DNA of 61,973 nucleotides, from positions 1-61,973 of the forward strand of contig NZ_JALOAA010000010.1 of assembly GCF_023229025.1 (NCBI RefSeq), given 5' to 3'. This DNA is from Sulfurimonas sp. (GTDB taxonomy: Bacteria > Campylobacterota > Campylobacteria > Campylobacterales > Sulfurimonadaceae). Shown here one piece after another: positions 8,648 to 18,649 of the stretch. Within the stretch, counting starts at the first letter, position 1. Each line of letters opens with the position of its first letter. Both the position numbers and the translations under genes were made by a program. The notes beneath the pieces are model-generated. The model was not told the DNA's origin. It saw only the letters and a list, made by a program, of their open reading frames with translations, and ran no database searches.

Positions 8648-10156
8648 TTAATAACCGCTATTATATACAAATACCGTAATAAAATCTAAAAGTTGGTTCA
8701 CTACTAAAAAAGCAAATATAGTTCCTATGGCTGCAATACCGATAATAGTTTTAAGCGGAAGTGTAGCATTAGAACTAAAAACTCGCCCATCATATCCGGC
8801 AACAGGCTCTCTCATAAACATATATACAATAAGTTTTAAGTAGTAATACCCTGCTATTGCAGAGTTAAGTGCCATTATAAGTGCTAAAACTGTATATCCA
8901 CCCGTAACTGCTGAACTTATCATATAGAGTTTACCCCAAAACAGAGCAAATGGAGGAATACCTGCTAAGCTTAGCATAAAAAGGGCCATAATTGAAGCCG
9001 CTATAGGAGAGGCTTTAACCATTCCTGCAAATTTATCATAACTATGGTCTGACTGCTGATGAGCAGGAAGGTTTTTCTGTCTGCTTATCCAAAGCATAGA
9101 GAAGGATCCTAAGTTTGTAAAGCTAAAGAGTATCCAATATAGAAACAGTGCGCTGTTTGACTGCGTTGTGCCTATTAGAATCGCTGCCATAACAAAACCT
9201 GCATGTGAAATTGAACTATATGCCAACATTCTCTTTACATCTGTTTGTACTAGTGCCCAGATGTTTGCCATAGTCATAGTCAGTACTACCCCCATATAGA
9301 GGATTACTTCTAACCAAACAACACCACTGTGAATTAAAAACTCAAAAAATCTCATAACAACTATAAAAGCGGCTATCTTTGGAACTATTGACATATATCC
9401 TGCGAGTGCAGCTGATGAGCCCTCATAAACATCCGGTGTCCATGTATGAAACGGAACCATTGAGAGTTTAAAACCAAATGATGCAAGCAAGAAAACAACT
9501 CCGATAAGAACAAAGCCTATATCTTCATAGCTATTAGCAGATAATACTGCTGCTATTTGATTAATCTCAATAGAGCCTGTAAGTGCATAAAATATCATTG
9601 AGCCGAAGCTAAAAAATCCAGCTGCGAGTGCGCCCATTGTAAAATATTTTACAGCCGCTTCAAATGACTTGTCACGGTTATGCATAGCTATTAGCGTATA
9701 TAGTGCTAAAGATGCCGTCTCTAATCCTACAAAAATAAGTATCAGATTATCCGTCGCAACCATAAATTGGAAGCCTGCAATCATGAAGAGAAATAGTGCA
9801 AAAAACTCAGGGTATGAGAACTCATGGAATCTTTTGTGCGTAAGTGCTAATGGTATAAAAAGCATTGAAGCAACAACAATGATAAATTGTGACAAAATAG
9901 CTAAGCCGTCTATCAACATAACGTCAAAGAGACCCATCACGGTTCCATTCTTCTCAAATACTCCAGCCGAATCGATTAAGGCTACAAAATCAATCCCTAA
10001 AATAAGAAGACTCAACATTACATATAGAGACTTATGTTGATTGCTTTTAAACAGATCAATAATTATGATTAGTAAGGCACCAACGATTGGAATCAACATT
10101 GGCACGAGAGTCATTAAGTTTAACGACTCTATAGAAACATTTATTGGTGATAACAT
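8648..10156 (-). CDS. nuoN: NADH-quinone oxidoreductase subunit N
   Basis: 502-residue antiporter-like membrane subunit of complex I with about 14 hydrophobic helices, part of the proton-pumping arm. It has the Mrp-antiporter-type core shared with NuoL and NuoM, including KLSMVPFHTWTPDVYEG with the conserved lysine region and MANIWALVQTDVKRMLAYSS in the broken-helix segment. It is the last gene of the nuo operon; its ATG overlaps the nuoM stop by one base. Order and length agree with the family. Confidence 0.94.
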   Translation of the reverse strand: MLSPINVSIESLNLMTLVPMLIPIVGALLIIIIDLFKSNQHKSLYVMLSLLILGIDFVALIDSAGVFEKNGTVMGLFDVMLIDGLAILSQFIIVVASMLFIPLALTHKRFHEFSYPEFFALFLFMIAGFQFMVATDNLILIFVGLETASLALYTLIAMHNRDKSFEAAVKYFTMGALAAGFFSFGSMIFYALTGSIEINQIAAVLSANSYEDIGFVLIGVVFLLASFGFKLSMVPFHTWTPDVYEGSSAALAGYMSIVPKIAAFIVVMRFFEFLIHSGVVWLEVILYMGVVLTMTMANIWALVQTDVKRMLAYSSISHAGFVMAAILIGTTQSNSALFLYWILFSFTNLGSFSMLWISRQKNLPAHQQSDHSYDKFAGMVKASPIAASIMALFMLSLAGIPPFALFWGKLYMISSAVTGGYTVLALIMALNSAIAGYYYLKLIVYMFMREPVAGYDGRVFSSNATLPLKTIIGIAAIGTIFAFLVVNQLLDFITVFVYNSGY

Positions 10157-11703
10157 TATTGTGCCTCCTTAGCCGAAGTTTTATTAATCAGAATATCCAA
10201 ACTAGGAATTCTTTTTTTAGCTTCCTCTGAAATCGCTTTTTCATGCATTAATTGAACAACGCCTTCAACACTTGTGTTTATGGTTCCCAAAACAGGTTTA
10301 GGGTATATACCCAACCAAACTGTTATAATTGCCAATGGAATCAGAGCAAAGAGCTCTCTTCTGTTTACATCAGGAAGATTTCTATTCTCCTCTTTGGTAA
10401 TTTCACCAAAAAACATCTTTTTATAAGCCGCCAACATATAGATAGCACCGACTATAATAGCTATACCTGCAAGAAGCGTCAATATATGAGACTGTTTATA
10501 AAAACCAAGAAGGCTTAAAAACTCACCTACAAAGTTAATAGTCAAAGGAAGTCCGACAGACGCCATCAACATAAGTCCAAATATTGTTGCATATCTAGGC
10601 ATTACCGAAGCCAAGCCTCCAAACTCACTCATAAGTTTTGTATGTCTTCTATCATAGATTACACCTACAAGAAAGAAGAGTGCACCTGAGACGACACCAT
10701 GAGCTATCATCAAAAAGACTGAACCCGTTATACCCTCAACATTGAGTGCAAATGTACCGAGTATGATAACACCCATATGTGATACTGAAGAGTAAGCTAC
10801 AACCTGCTTAATATCTTTTTGCGCATACGCAACCATTGCAGTATAGATAATCATAATAATTGCTAACACTGCTATTGGGAACATAAAATAGACAGACGCA
10901 TCCGGAAACAGCGGAAGTGAAAAACGGATAAATGCGTATGTACCCATTTTTAACAAAATTGCAGCAAGTATTACAGAACCGATAGTTGGTGCTTGCCCGT
11001 GAGCATATGGCAACCATGTATGAAATGGAAACATCGGTACTTTGATTGCAAAACCGACAAAAAATGCCAAAAAGAGCCAAATCTGAAAAGACTCAGGTAA
11101 AATCAGGCGATACCACTCTAAAATCGAGAAACTCCATTGTCCGGTTGCTTGGTAGTAAAAATATGCCATAAATAAAATACCCACAAGCATAACAAGTGAA
11201 CCTGCAAATGTATATAAAAAGAATTTTACCGAAGCATAAATTCTAAGAGGTCCACCCCAAGCACCGATAATATAGAGCATAGGAACAAGAGAGAGTTCCC
11301 AAAATATATAAAATACGATAGCATCAAGAGCAGCAAATACACCAACCATAGTCATCTGTAAAAACAGAAGCGTGATTATCATATTTTTTACATCTTTTGT
11401 CTCGCCAAGAGAAGCGATACCTATCATTGTAAAGAATGCTGCAAGTATAATGATAAAGAGTGAAATTCCATCAACCCCTACAATGTAGTTAATACCGAAT
11501 GTCGGAACAAGCGCAATCTGCTCCATAAACTGCATTCCCGATACATTACTATCAAACGCAAACCATAACCAAAGTGCAAGAAAAAACTCAATAGCAGCAA
11601 CAGCTATCCCGTAAGAGCGCATGCTATCTTTGTTTACAACAAATCCAAGCATTCCTGCAAGTGCCGGGAAGAAAATTAAAATTGATAATATATGATCTAG
11701 CAT
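10156..11703 (-). CDS. nuoM: NADH-quinone oxidoreductase subunit M
   Basis: 515-residue antiporter-like membrane subunit of complex I. Visible signatures are FYIFWELSLVPMLYIIGAWG with the conserved glutamate of transmembrane helix 5, KVPMFPFHTWLPYAHGQAP with the conserved Lys, and AQKDIKQVVAYSSVSHMG. These residues form one of the proton half-channels. It sits 3 bases after nuoL and overlaps nuoN by one base, in the standard L-M-N order. Confidence 0.95.
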   Translation of the reverse strand: MLDHILSILIFFPALAGMLGFVVNKDSMRSYGIAVAAIEFFLALWLWFAFDSNVSGMQFMEQIALVPTFGINYIVGVDGISLFIIILAAFFTMIGIASLGETKDVKNMIITLLFLQMTMVGVFAALDAIVFYIFWELSLVPMLYIIGAWGGPLRIYASVKFFLYTFAGSLVMLVGILFMAYFYYQATGQWSFSILEWYRLILPESFQIWLFLAFFVGFAIKVPMFPFHTWLPYAHGQAPTIGSVILAAILLKMGTYAFIRFSLPLFPDASVYFMFPIAVLAIIMIIYTAMVAYAQKDIKQVVAYSSVSHMGVIILGTFALNVEGITGSVFLMIAHGVVSGALFFLVGVIYDRRHTKLMSEFGGLASVMPRYATIFGLMLMASVGLPLTINFVGEFLSLLGFYKQSHILTLLAGIAIIVGAIYMLAAYKKMFFGEITKEENRNLPDVNRRELFALIPLAIITVWLGIYPKPVLGTINTSVEGVVQLMHEKAISEEAKKRIPSLDILINKTSAKEAQ

Positions 11704-11706
11704 CTA

Positions 11707-13629
11707 TTAAACTCCTAAACCTGAGAGAAATGTTTTTATTTCTCCAGAATGTCTTGCTGCTAGTCCAAAGACTACAGCTAATGAGAGCAGAACAACCATT
11801 CCCGCTACCATCCACTTAAGCATCGTCGATAGATTACCGCTTTGCATATCTCTTGTTTTCTCGCCTGTTTGATAAAATATATTTGCTATGCCATCAACAG
11901 TTGCATCAACAACTTTCTGATCCACTTTTGTCCAGAATACTTCTGAGAGTTCCCTATACGCTTTTACAATATAATTTTCATAAAAATGTGGAATATAGTA
12001 CTGGTTTATAAGCAGTTTATACCCAAAGCTATTCTCCATCTTAGAGGTTCCGTCAGGTACTTTAATATCTTTGCTTGTGTACTTTTTGTATGCATAAGCA
12101 ATCGCTGCTATTACAAAAAGCTGTGTTCCTATAGTCATAATCCAGTATGTCGTAGCTGAGTGTACATGATACTCAGTTGCAGGAAGCAACTCCGTGACCA
12201 TATTGAAGTATCCCATCTTAAACGCACCTGCAATAACAGCAAGAAGAAGAAGCGGACTCATCGCAACAAGCATAAATCTGTAAGCCTCATGCGGATCAAT
12301 TCCAAAGTGCTTATATCTATCTTCACCATGAAAAATCAGTGCAACAAGTCTAAATGAATAAAATGCCGTCAGACCCGCAGTTAATAATAGTACAGCGTAG
12401 ATAATAAAGTGATGTTCAATAAATGCGACCTCTAAGATTAAATCTTTTGAGAAGAAGCCCGCTAGTGGAAAAATTCCAGCTAGTGCAACGGAAGCTAACG
12501 TCATCATAATAAACGTTCCCTTCATCACCTTACCAAGTCCTCCCATCTTAAACGGGTCAAGCTCATCATGCATAGCATGCATAACGTTACCTGCACCCAA
12601 AAATAGAAGCGCTTTAAAGAACGCATGAGCCATAAGGTGAAAGAGTGCAACCCAGTAAGCGCCTAGACCTGCAGCTGCAAACATATATCCAAGCTGTGAA
12701 AGCGTAGAGTATGCAATAACTCTCTTCATATCGCGGTTTACAAGTGCCATTGATGCTGCAAAAAGTGCTACAAACGCACCTAGAGATGCTATAAATAGCC
12801 CCACATTAGGAATTAAGTCATAAAGCGGATTAGCACGAACTACAAGGTAAACACCCGCCGTAACCATTGTTGCCGCGTGGATAAGAGCTGAGACCGGAGT
12901 AGGACCCTCCATCGCATCTGCAAGCCAAGTGTGAAGCGGGAACTGAGCCGATTTACCCATAGCACCGATAAAGAGGAAGATTCCCATCCAGGTTAGTACT
13001 GCAGTATCAAGTGACGGCATTGCAGCAAAAGCCTCTTCATATTGAAGAGTGCCTGTGTTCCAGTAAATCAAGAAGATACCGATAAGCATCCCAAGGTCAG
13101 CAATACGGTTCATAATAAATGCTTCATTAGCTGCCCATGTAGCACTCTCTTTCTTATACCAAAAACCGATAAGTCCCCAAGAACAAAGACCAACACCTTC
13201 CCAACCGATAAATAGACCGGCAAAGTTATCACTCATAACAAGAACCATCATAGAGAACACAAACGCCGATAGCCAAGCAAAGAATCTATTGAAACCTTTA
13301 TCGTGATCCATATAGCCGATTGCGTAGACATGAACAACAGTAGAGACTAAAGTCACCACTATCATCATTGTAACGCTTACCTGATCTACAACAAAGCCAA
13401 ACGGAATGTAAAGATCCCCGGTAGCCATCCACGTCATCATCTCAACATGGATTGTATGCCCTGTCATCATGACAAGTATTAGAAGTACAAGACTGCTTAG
13501 AAATGAGACACCAAGTAAAATACTTGGAACAATCCCTGCAATCTTACTCTTTGGGGAAGCTCCAAAAAGTGCCGCAAACAAAGAACCAACTAGAGGTGAA
13601 AATAGTGCAGTATATAAAAATAATTCCAT
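11707..13629 (-). CDS. nuoL: NADH-quinone oxidoreductase subunit L
   Basis: 640-residue distal antiporter-like subunit with about 16 hydrophobic segments. Motifs include GWEGVGLCSWGLIGFW with the conserved glutamate, KSAQFPLHTWLADAMEGPTP with the conserved Lys, and NRDMKRVIAYSTLSQLGYM. The C-terminal amphipathic region that runs along the membrane arm is present (about 520-600), ending in a last transmembrane helix. Length is typical. Spacing to nuoK and nuoM is 3 bases on both sides. Confidence 0.95.
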   Translation of the reverse strand: MELFLYTALFSPLVGSLFAALFGASPKSKIAGIVPSILLGVSFLSSLVLLILVMMTGHTIHVEMMTWMATGDLYIPFGFVVDQVSVTMMIVVTLVSTVVHVYAIGYMDHDKGFNRFFAWLSAFVFSMMVLVMSDNFAGLFIGWEGVGLCSWGLIGFWYKKESATWAANEAFIMNRIADLGMLIGIFLIYWNTGTLQYEEAFAAMPSLDTAVLTWMGIFLFIGAMGKSAQFPLHTWLADAMEGPTPVSALIHAATMVTAGVYLVVRANPLYDLIPNVGLFIASLGAFVALFAASMALVNRDMKRVIAYSTLSQLGYMFAAAGLGAYWVALFHLMAHAFFKALLFLGAGNVMHAMHDELDPFKMGGLGKVMKGTFIMMTLASVALAGIFPLAGFFSKDLILEVAFIEHHFIIYAVLLLTAGLTAFYSFRLVALIFHGEDRYKHFGIDPHEAYRFMLVAMSPLLLLAVIAGAFKMGYFNMVTELLPATEYHVHSATTYWIMTIGTQLFVIAAIAYAYKKYTSKDIKVPDGTSKMENSFGYKLLINQYYIPHFYENYIVKAYRELSEVFWTKVDQKVVDATVDGIANIFYQTGEKTRDMQSGNLSTMLKWMVAGMVVLLSLAVVFGLAARHSGEIKTFLSGLGV

Positions 13630-13632
13630 CTT

Positions 13633-13941
13633 TTATCCTCTCATCGTTGACATACTGTCAAGATCTATATTGTTATGTTTTTTATGCCAAACAATTAAAA
13701 GACCAAGACCTACTGCAACTTCTGATGCAGCAATAGCTATTACAAAAAATGCAAACATCTGCCCGGTCAAGTCACCATAGTAGTGTGAAATTGCAGCAAA
13801 AGAGATATTTACGGAGTTTAAAAGTATCTCCGTCGCAAAAAAGAGCATAAGCAGATTCTTTCTTCTCATAACTCCAACTAAACCTATTGCAAAAAGGATT
13901 GTTGAGAGTACAAGATAGTGATTAAGTCCTATTTCCATCAT
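13633..13941 (-). CDS. nuoK: NADH-quinone oxidoreductase subunit K
   Basis: 102-residue membrane subunit with three transmembrane helices. The two glutamates inside helices 2 and 3 that belong to the central hydrophilic axis are present, in LLMLFFATEILLNSVNISF and AIAASEVAVGLGLLIVW. The first helix starts at about residue 7. Its ATG overlaps the end of nuoJ by 4 bases, indicating coupled translation. Confidence 0.95.
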   Translation of the reverse strand: MMEIGLNHYLVLSTILFAIGLVGVMRRKNLLMLFFATEILLNSVNISFAAISHYYGDLTGQMFAFFVIAIAASEVAVGLGLLIVWHKKHNNIDLDSMSTMRG

Positions 13942-14522
13942 GGGAGCACCTTCTTACTTTTACTTTCTTCTCTCATTTCTAAAATCTCTTGTTCATTCAT
14001 AAGAGTAAGAGAGAGATCCATTTTCTTTCCGGCAAGTACGATTCCGGCAATCATAGCAACTAAAAGCATTACAGCAGCTACCTCAAACGGAACAAGGTAC
14101 TTCGTAAAGAGAACCATACCTACTTCTTGAACATTACCTGCACCCTCTGTAACAGGATAGAATGCCTCAATATTACTGCCAATGATAGGAGCAGAAACAA
14201 TAAGAACAACCAAAACAGCACTGATTACACTTAAGCCAATAACTATAGCTTTGTTACCCTGCTTCTCTTTTACATCTCTTGTCGTATCAAAAAACATCAT
14301 ACCAAAAGCATAAAGAGCCATGACCGCACCTGAGTAAACAACGATTTGTACCGCACCTAAAAAGTCAGCACCTAAAATAAAGAAAAATGCCGATATAAAA
14401 ATCATACCTGCCGCTAATGCCGATAGAGCGTATAACGCTTGTGAAGTTGTCACCGCTATATAAAACATCGAAATAGTCAAAAAGGCAAACAGATAAAATG
14501 CAACTGCTTCAAACATAACCAA
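13938..14522 (-). CDS. nuoJ: NADH-quinone oxidoreductase subunit J
   Basis: 194-residue membrane subunit with five hydrophobic helices. The third helix region LGAVQIVVYSGAVMALYAFGMMFF contains the VQxxVYxGAxMxL pattern that is diagnostic of NuoJ, including the pi-bulge helix involved in coupling. A charged C-terminal tail of about 25 residues is cytoplasmic or periplasmic. It follows nuoI by 5 bases. Confidence 0.95.
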   Translation of the reverse strand: MVMFEAVAFYLFAFLTISMFYIAVTTSQALYALSALAAGMIFISAFFFILGADFLGAVQIVVYSGAVMALYAFGMMFFDTTRDVKEKQGNKAIVIGLSVISAVLVVLIVSAPIIGSNIEAFYPVTEGAGNVQEVGMVLFTKYLVPFEVAAVMLLVAMIAGIVLAGKKMDLSLTLMNEQEILEMREESKSKKVLP

Positions 14523-14527
14523 ACTCC

Positions 14528-15163
14528 TTAATATGCTAGAGGTGTTTTTTTAACACGCTCATCTTCATGTGGTGTAACTGCGCCAAAACCTTCAAACTCT
14601 AACTGAGTTCCGGCTTTCATCTTATCTAGTGGCGTTAACATGTCTTGATACATTATGTAGTGCTCTCTCTGATCAGATGCATTTTCATACTCTCCGCCGT
14701 GAGTAATCGCAAGCTCCGGACAAACTTCTGCACAGTAACCGCAGAAGATACAGCGACCGAGGTTGATGCTATATTCGGTTACCTCTTTACGAGAGTTCTC
14801 ATCTAGTTTTGTATCTATTCTAATACAGTTACTTATACAAATCTTCTCACAAAGACCACACCCAATGCAGCGCTCAGTGTCTGACTCCCAAAGTCTTTTC
14901 ATCTCATGTACAGCACGGTATCTAGGACCAATTGGCATCTTCTCCTCAGGGTACTTTATCGTGTGAGTATCAAACTTTATCATCTCACGCAGAACTACCC
15001 ATAGACCTACAAAAAGTTCACCTCTAAAGCTTCTTTTGAGTACTCTTTTAAACTTACCCCATCCATCTGTAGGATAAGGCGCAATATCTACCATATAGTA
15101 GTTGCTATCTATCTCCGTGACATTTCTGTTTTTAAAATGTTCTTCTATCTGTTCGTTATGCAT
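14528..15163 (-). CDS. nuoI: NADH-quinone oxidoreductase subunit I (two 4Fe-4S clusters)
   Basis: 211-residue peripheral-arm subunit that passes electrons through clusters N6a and N6b toward NuoB. Eight ligands are seen in two ferredoxin motifs: C99-x2-C102-x2-C105-x3-C109 and C138-x2-C141-x2-C144-x3-C148 (an additional Cys113 follows the first motif). An amphipathic N-terminal helix region for membrane attachment lies at about 36-66. It is placed between nuoH and nuoJ in the standard order. Confidence 0.95.
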   Translation of the reverse strand: MHNEQIEEHFKNRNVTEIDSNYYMVDIAPYPTDGWGKFKRVLKRSFRGELFVGLWVVLREMIKFDTHTIKYPEEKMPIGPRYRAVHEMKRLWESDTERCIGCGLCEKICISNCIRIDTKLDENSRKEVTEYSINLGRCIFCGYCAEVCPELAITHGGEYENASDQREHYIMYQDMLTPLDKMKAGTQLEFEGFGAVTPHEDERVKKTPLAY

Positions 15164-15172
15164 ATCTATCCC

Positions 15173-16159
15173 TTACATCATTACTATACCGGTGATAACT
15201 ATATTTATCACTGCTATAGGCATTAAAACTTTCCAACACAACCACATCAATTGGTCTGGTCTTACATCAGGCCAAGCTGCTCTTGTCCATAAGAAAAAGA
15301 AGAAAAAGAACGCAACTTTAGCTAACAATCCAAGTGCTCCCAAGAAACTTCCGTCTCCATATCCACCCAAGAAGATAAGAGCCATAACAAAAGAGATAAA
15401 GAACATATTTGCATACTCGCCTATAAAGAAAAGTCCCCATCTCATACCTGAGTACTCTGTTCCAAAACCGTCAATAATCTCATGGTCGTTTGCTATTAGG
15501 TGAAACGGGGTACGACCGGTTTCGGCAAATGCCGCTATCCAAAAAAGGATAAATGCTACCGGCTGAGACCATACTATCCAGTCAGTAATTCCACCTGCTT
15601 GATACTCATTAAAGTCAATTAAAGAGAGTGAGCCAACCATCATAATAGGAGCTAAGATCGATAATCCTGTAATTACCTCATATGAGATAAATATAGCCGC
15701 ACCACGTGCAGCTGAGAGAAGTGAAAATTTATTTGCAGAAGCCATACCGCCAAGGAGCGGACCATATAAGCCAATACCCATGACTCCAAGTATATATAAA
15801 ATTCCGATATTAATATCTGCGACTATCGGGTGAACTTCATATCCAAAGAGTGTAAAAGATGGTAGAAAAGGGATAGCAGCTGCAGCCATAAAAGCAGTTG
15901 CTGCTGTAATTACAGGTGCAATTTTAAATATTCTGCCGACTACGTTTTTTGGAACGATATCCTCTTTTGTGAAGAGTTTAATACCATCAGCCGCAACTTG
16001 AAGTAGTCCAAAAGGTCCAACATTTACAGGTCCTAAACGACGCTGCATAAATGCAAGAACTTTTCTCTCAAAATATGTTCCGATTCCCGCTAATGCAGAA
16101 AATATGAGTAAAATTACGACAATTTTTATAACTGTCTCAATCAAATATGCTGTTTCCAT
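15173..16159 (-). CDS. nuoH: NADH-quinone oxidoreductase subunit H
   Basis: 328-residue membrane subunit with about eight helices that forms the quinone-access chamber with NuoB and NuoD. Diagnostic motifs: YFERKVLAFMQRRLGPVNVG (28-47), GLLQVAADGIKLFTKED, and the acidic loop AAFAETGRTPFHLIANDHEIIDGFGTE split around the E-channel. TEYSGMRWGLFFIGEYANMF follows. The gene lies 3 bases after the first-listed nuoG copy and 9 bases before nuoI. Confidence 0.96.
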   Translation of the reverse strand: METAYLIETVIKIVVILLIFSALAGIGTYFERKVLAFMQRRLGPVNVGPFGLLQVAADGIKLFTKEDIVPKNVVGRIFKIAPVITAATAFMAAAAIPFLPSFTLFGYEVHPIVADINIGILYILGVMGIGLYGPLLGGMASANKFSLLSAARGAAIFISYEVITGLSILAPIMMVGSLSLIDFNEYQAGGITDWIVWSQPVAFILFWIAAFAETGRTPFHLIANDHEIIDGFGTEYSGMRWGLFFIGEYANMFFISFVMALIFLGGYGDGSFLGALGLLAKVAFFFFFFLWTRAAWPDVRPDQLMWLCWKVLMPIAVINIVITGIVMM

Positions 16160-16162
16160 ATA

Positions 16163-18649
16163 TTACACCTTTTCAATCGAAGCTGTTGTAAAGCGGTATG
16201 AGCTAAACAGTGCCTCTGAATTTATTTTAGAATCAAATGTCGGTAACAGTATGATGTCGCCGCTTATTTTATTATCACTTACAATATTTGCTACAAGTTC
16301 ACCGCTATCGCTCTTAACTCTCACAATATCTCCCTCATTAAAATCAGATGTACTTAAGAACTCTTCACTCATATAGACACCGCTTACCTCATCAAGGTTT
16401 GTAGTCTTGTATGTAAAAGGAGTAAACTGTCTTACAGGGTTTGCCATATAAATCAGAGTTCCCTCTAGTTTATCTTCATTAAATTTCTCTACACTCTCAT
16501 CTCCACTTTGCGCAACTGCAATATTGTCTAGAAGATAGCCACGATGTTCAGTGCCGTCATTGTCGTAGTGATTTGGCAAATCATCAAACTCTTCTGCTCT
16601 AAACCCTTGTTCTACAGGAAGCATTTTGGTATATTCAATAACAAGCTCAGCTTTTAAACCAAGAGCATTTGCTATGTCGTTTAGCTCATAACCGTTGTAA
16701 CCGATAGCGGCATTTGTAGGGTTAGCTCTCTTGTTTATACTAGTTAATGTTCCCTCTTGCTGATTGATAGCAGGCATATCTAAATCACCATCACCTAAAG
16801 CTGAGAGCGTAAAGTCGCCTTTTGTGTTATAACCTACCGTATATGAACCGACTTCATCATCAAGCTCACATATAAGTGCAACACCTAGCGAGTTTGTAAG
16901 CGTAGGTATCATAGTTAACTCAAACGGACTATACTTCTCAATAAGCGCTAAAAGACGTGCAAGGTTTTTCGAGTTTGGATGAGTATATAAGTCCGGTCCT
17001 GCAATAAGAGCAAAGGTATCTTTTTTCTTAAGGTTTTTCTCTAGTGTCTCCATAAAATTATCATCAGCACCTAAAATCTCTAAAAGACGGTTATCATCTA
17101 CTTCAACCTCTTTTGATACTTTTTTAGGAACCATCTTCTTCTTCTCTTCCTCTACCTCTTCCTCTTCGCCCGTCTCTTCATTTTTCTTCATAACCTTAAC
17201 TATTTCGGTAATCTCTTCTTTAATTACCTCTTCAACGGTTATAGTTTTTGTTGAGTGAAATGAAGCTAGATACTCAACTATCTCTGAAGGCAGTCTCTCT
17301 TTATCCCCAAATAAATCAAGAATCAGATACAAAACTATCTCTTCTTGAAGTGGAGCGTGATACATAGTCATGATACTCTTGCCAAGCCCTTCAATAACAG
17401 GATCTTTTACAGGATGGAAGTAAAGTCCTGCACCCTTGTTGACGGTCATAGAGTTATTTAACGCATATCTTGCATTTGGATTGTCACTTTTAATAGCAGT
17501 TCCTACCGAGATGACAAAGTTTGCATTGTGTGTTGCTTCAAGGTCATAACCGTAAAGTTTTGTTCCGCTAATTTCGCTGTAATTTTTTAAGAATGTCTGA
17601 AACGCTTTTGCCTCACTGTTTACAAGTTTATAGCCATACTTCTCTTTTAGCTTCTGAAGCACTAAAGCCTCTTCATTTGTAATAGTAGAAGTAAACTTTA
17701 TCGTATCTGCTTTTTTAAACGCTTCTACTGCATTTGCAAATGCCGCCTCGTCTTTAGCTTCAACTCTATTTTGATAATCAAATCCGTATCTTCCCGCGCC
17801 ACAAAGTGAAACATAATTCCACTCATTCATAACACGGTAAATTTTATCATCTGTGTTATCAATGCTTGTATGTTTTACGTCATAACTTATCTGGCATCCA
17901 GCAGAACAGTGTCCGCATGTTGCAGGAATCTGTTTGCACTCCCACGCATTTGTAGTGTATATATAGTGAGTATCTACTAGTGCGCCAACAGGACAAACCG
18001 CAGCACACTCACCACAACTAGTACAATCAAGCATCTCTTCACCGCTTGTTAAGCCTATAAGAGATTTATTTAACTTGTTCCACATAGCGTATGCATCTTT
18101 TGGCATACTCTCTTTATATTCAGCTTCTAGTGCATCGGCACCGCGAGGTACGGTTTTGAGCGAGTTGTCACCAATCATATCTTTACATGCAGTCACACAT
18201 CTCTCACAAACGATACATAGACCCGGATTGTAGTGAATATGTCCCCAGTCAATATCGCTTCTATCTACATCTTTAACGGCATAGTTCTGTGCATCTACGC
18301 CCATCTCCAGAGTATAATTTTGAAGTTCACACTCCCCGGATTGGTCACAAACACCGCACTGCAACGGGTGGTTTACATCATAAACCTCCATAATAGCGCG
18401 ACGCTCTTTTATAATATTTTCGGTAGATGTTACAACACTCATACCCTCTTTTGACTTCGCATTACAAGCATATACCTGCTTGCCGTCTGCTTCAACTAGA
18501 CATAATCTACATGCAAGCGTAGGACTACATCTTGTCAAGTAGCATATTGCCGGTATAAAGATATCATTTGCACGAGCGGCATTGAGTATATACTCACCCT
18601 CTTGCGTCTGAACATCTTTCCCATCAATGTTTATAGTAATTTTACTCAT
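16163..18649 (-). CDS. nuoG: NuoG paralogue with charged insertion (828 residues)
   Basis: Iron-sulfur subunit of the peripheral arm. N-terminal 2Fe-2S domain (N1b) has Cys36, Cys47, Cys50 and Cys62; the N5-type His-Cys motif is H94-x3-C98-x2-C101-x5-C107; two ferredoxin-type motifs follow (CIVCERCVTAC and CTSCGECAAVCPVG); then the N7-type CGHCSAGC with a later Cys in SLCGAGRYGFD. The rest is a degenerate molybdopterin-oxidoreductase fold. A Glu/Lys-rich low-complexity stretch at about residues 470-516 (around 17100-17240) is absent from the neighbouring paralogue. Its ATG overlaps the end of that paralogue by one base. Confidence 0.92.
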   Translation of the reverse strand: MSKITINIDGKDVQTQEGEYILNAARANDIFIPAICYLTRCSPTLACRLCLVEADGKQVYACNAKSKEGMSVVTSTENIIKERRAIMEVYDVNHPLQCGVCDQSGECELQNYTLEMGVDAQNYAVKDVDRSDIDWGHIHYNPGLCIVCERCVTACKDMIGDNSLKTVPRGADALEAEYKESMPKDAYAMWNKLNKSLIGLTSGEEMLDCTSCGECAAVCPVGALVDTHYIYTTNAWECKQIPATCGHCSAGCQISYDVKHTSIDNTDDKIYRVMNEWNYVSLCGAGRYGFDYQNRVEAKDEAAFANAVEAFKKADTIKFTSTITNEEALVLQKLKEKYGYKLVNSEAKAFQTFLKNYSEISGTKLYGYDLEATHNANFVISVGTAIKSDNPNARYALNNSMTVNKGAGLYFHPVKDPVIEGLGKSIMTMYHAPLQEEIVLYLILDLFGDKERLPSEIVEYLASFHSTKTITVEEVIKEEITEIVKVMKKNEETGEEEEVEEEKKKMVPKKVSKEVEVDDNRLLEILGADDNFMETLEKNLKKKDTFALIAGPDLYTHPNSKNLARLLALIEKYSPFELTMIPTLTNSLGVALICELDDEVGSYTVGYNTKGDFTLSALGDGDLDMPAINQQEGTLTSINKRANPTNAAIGYNGYELNDIANALGLKAELVIEYTKMLPVEQGFRAEEFDDLPNHYDNDGTEHRGYLLDNIAVAQSGDESVEKFNEDKLEGTLIYMANPVRQFTPFTYKTTNLDEVSGVYMSEEFLSTSDFNEGDIVRVKSDSGELVANIVSDNKISGDIILLPTFDSKINSEALFSSYRFTTASIEKV

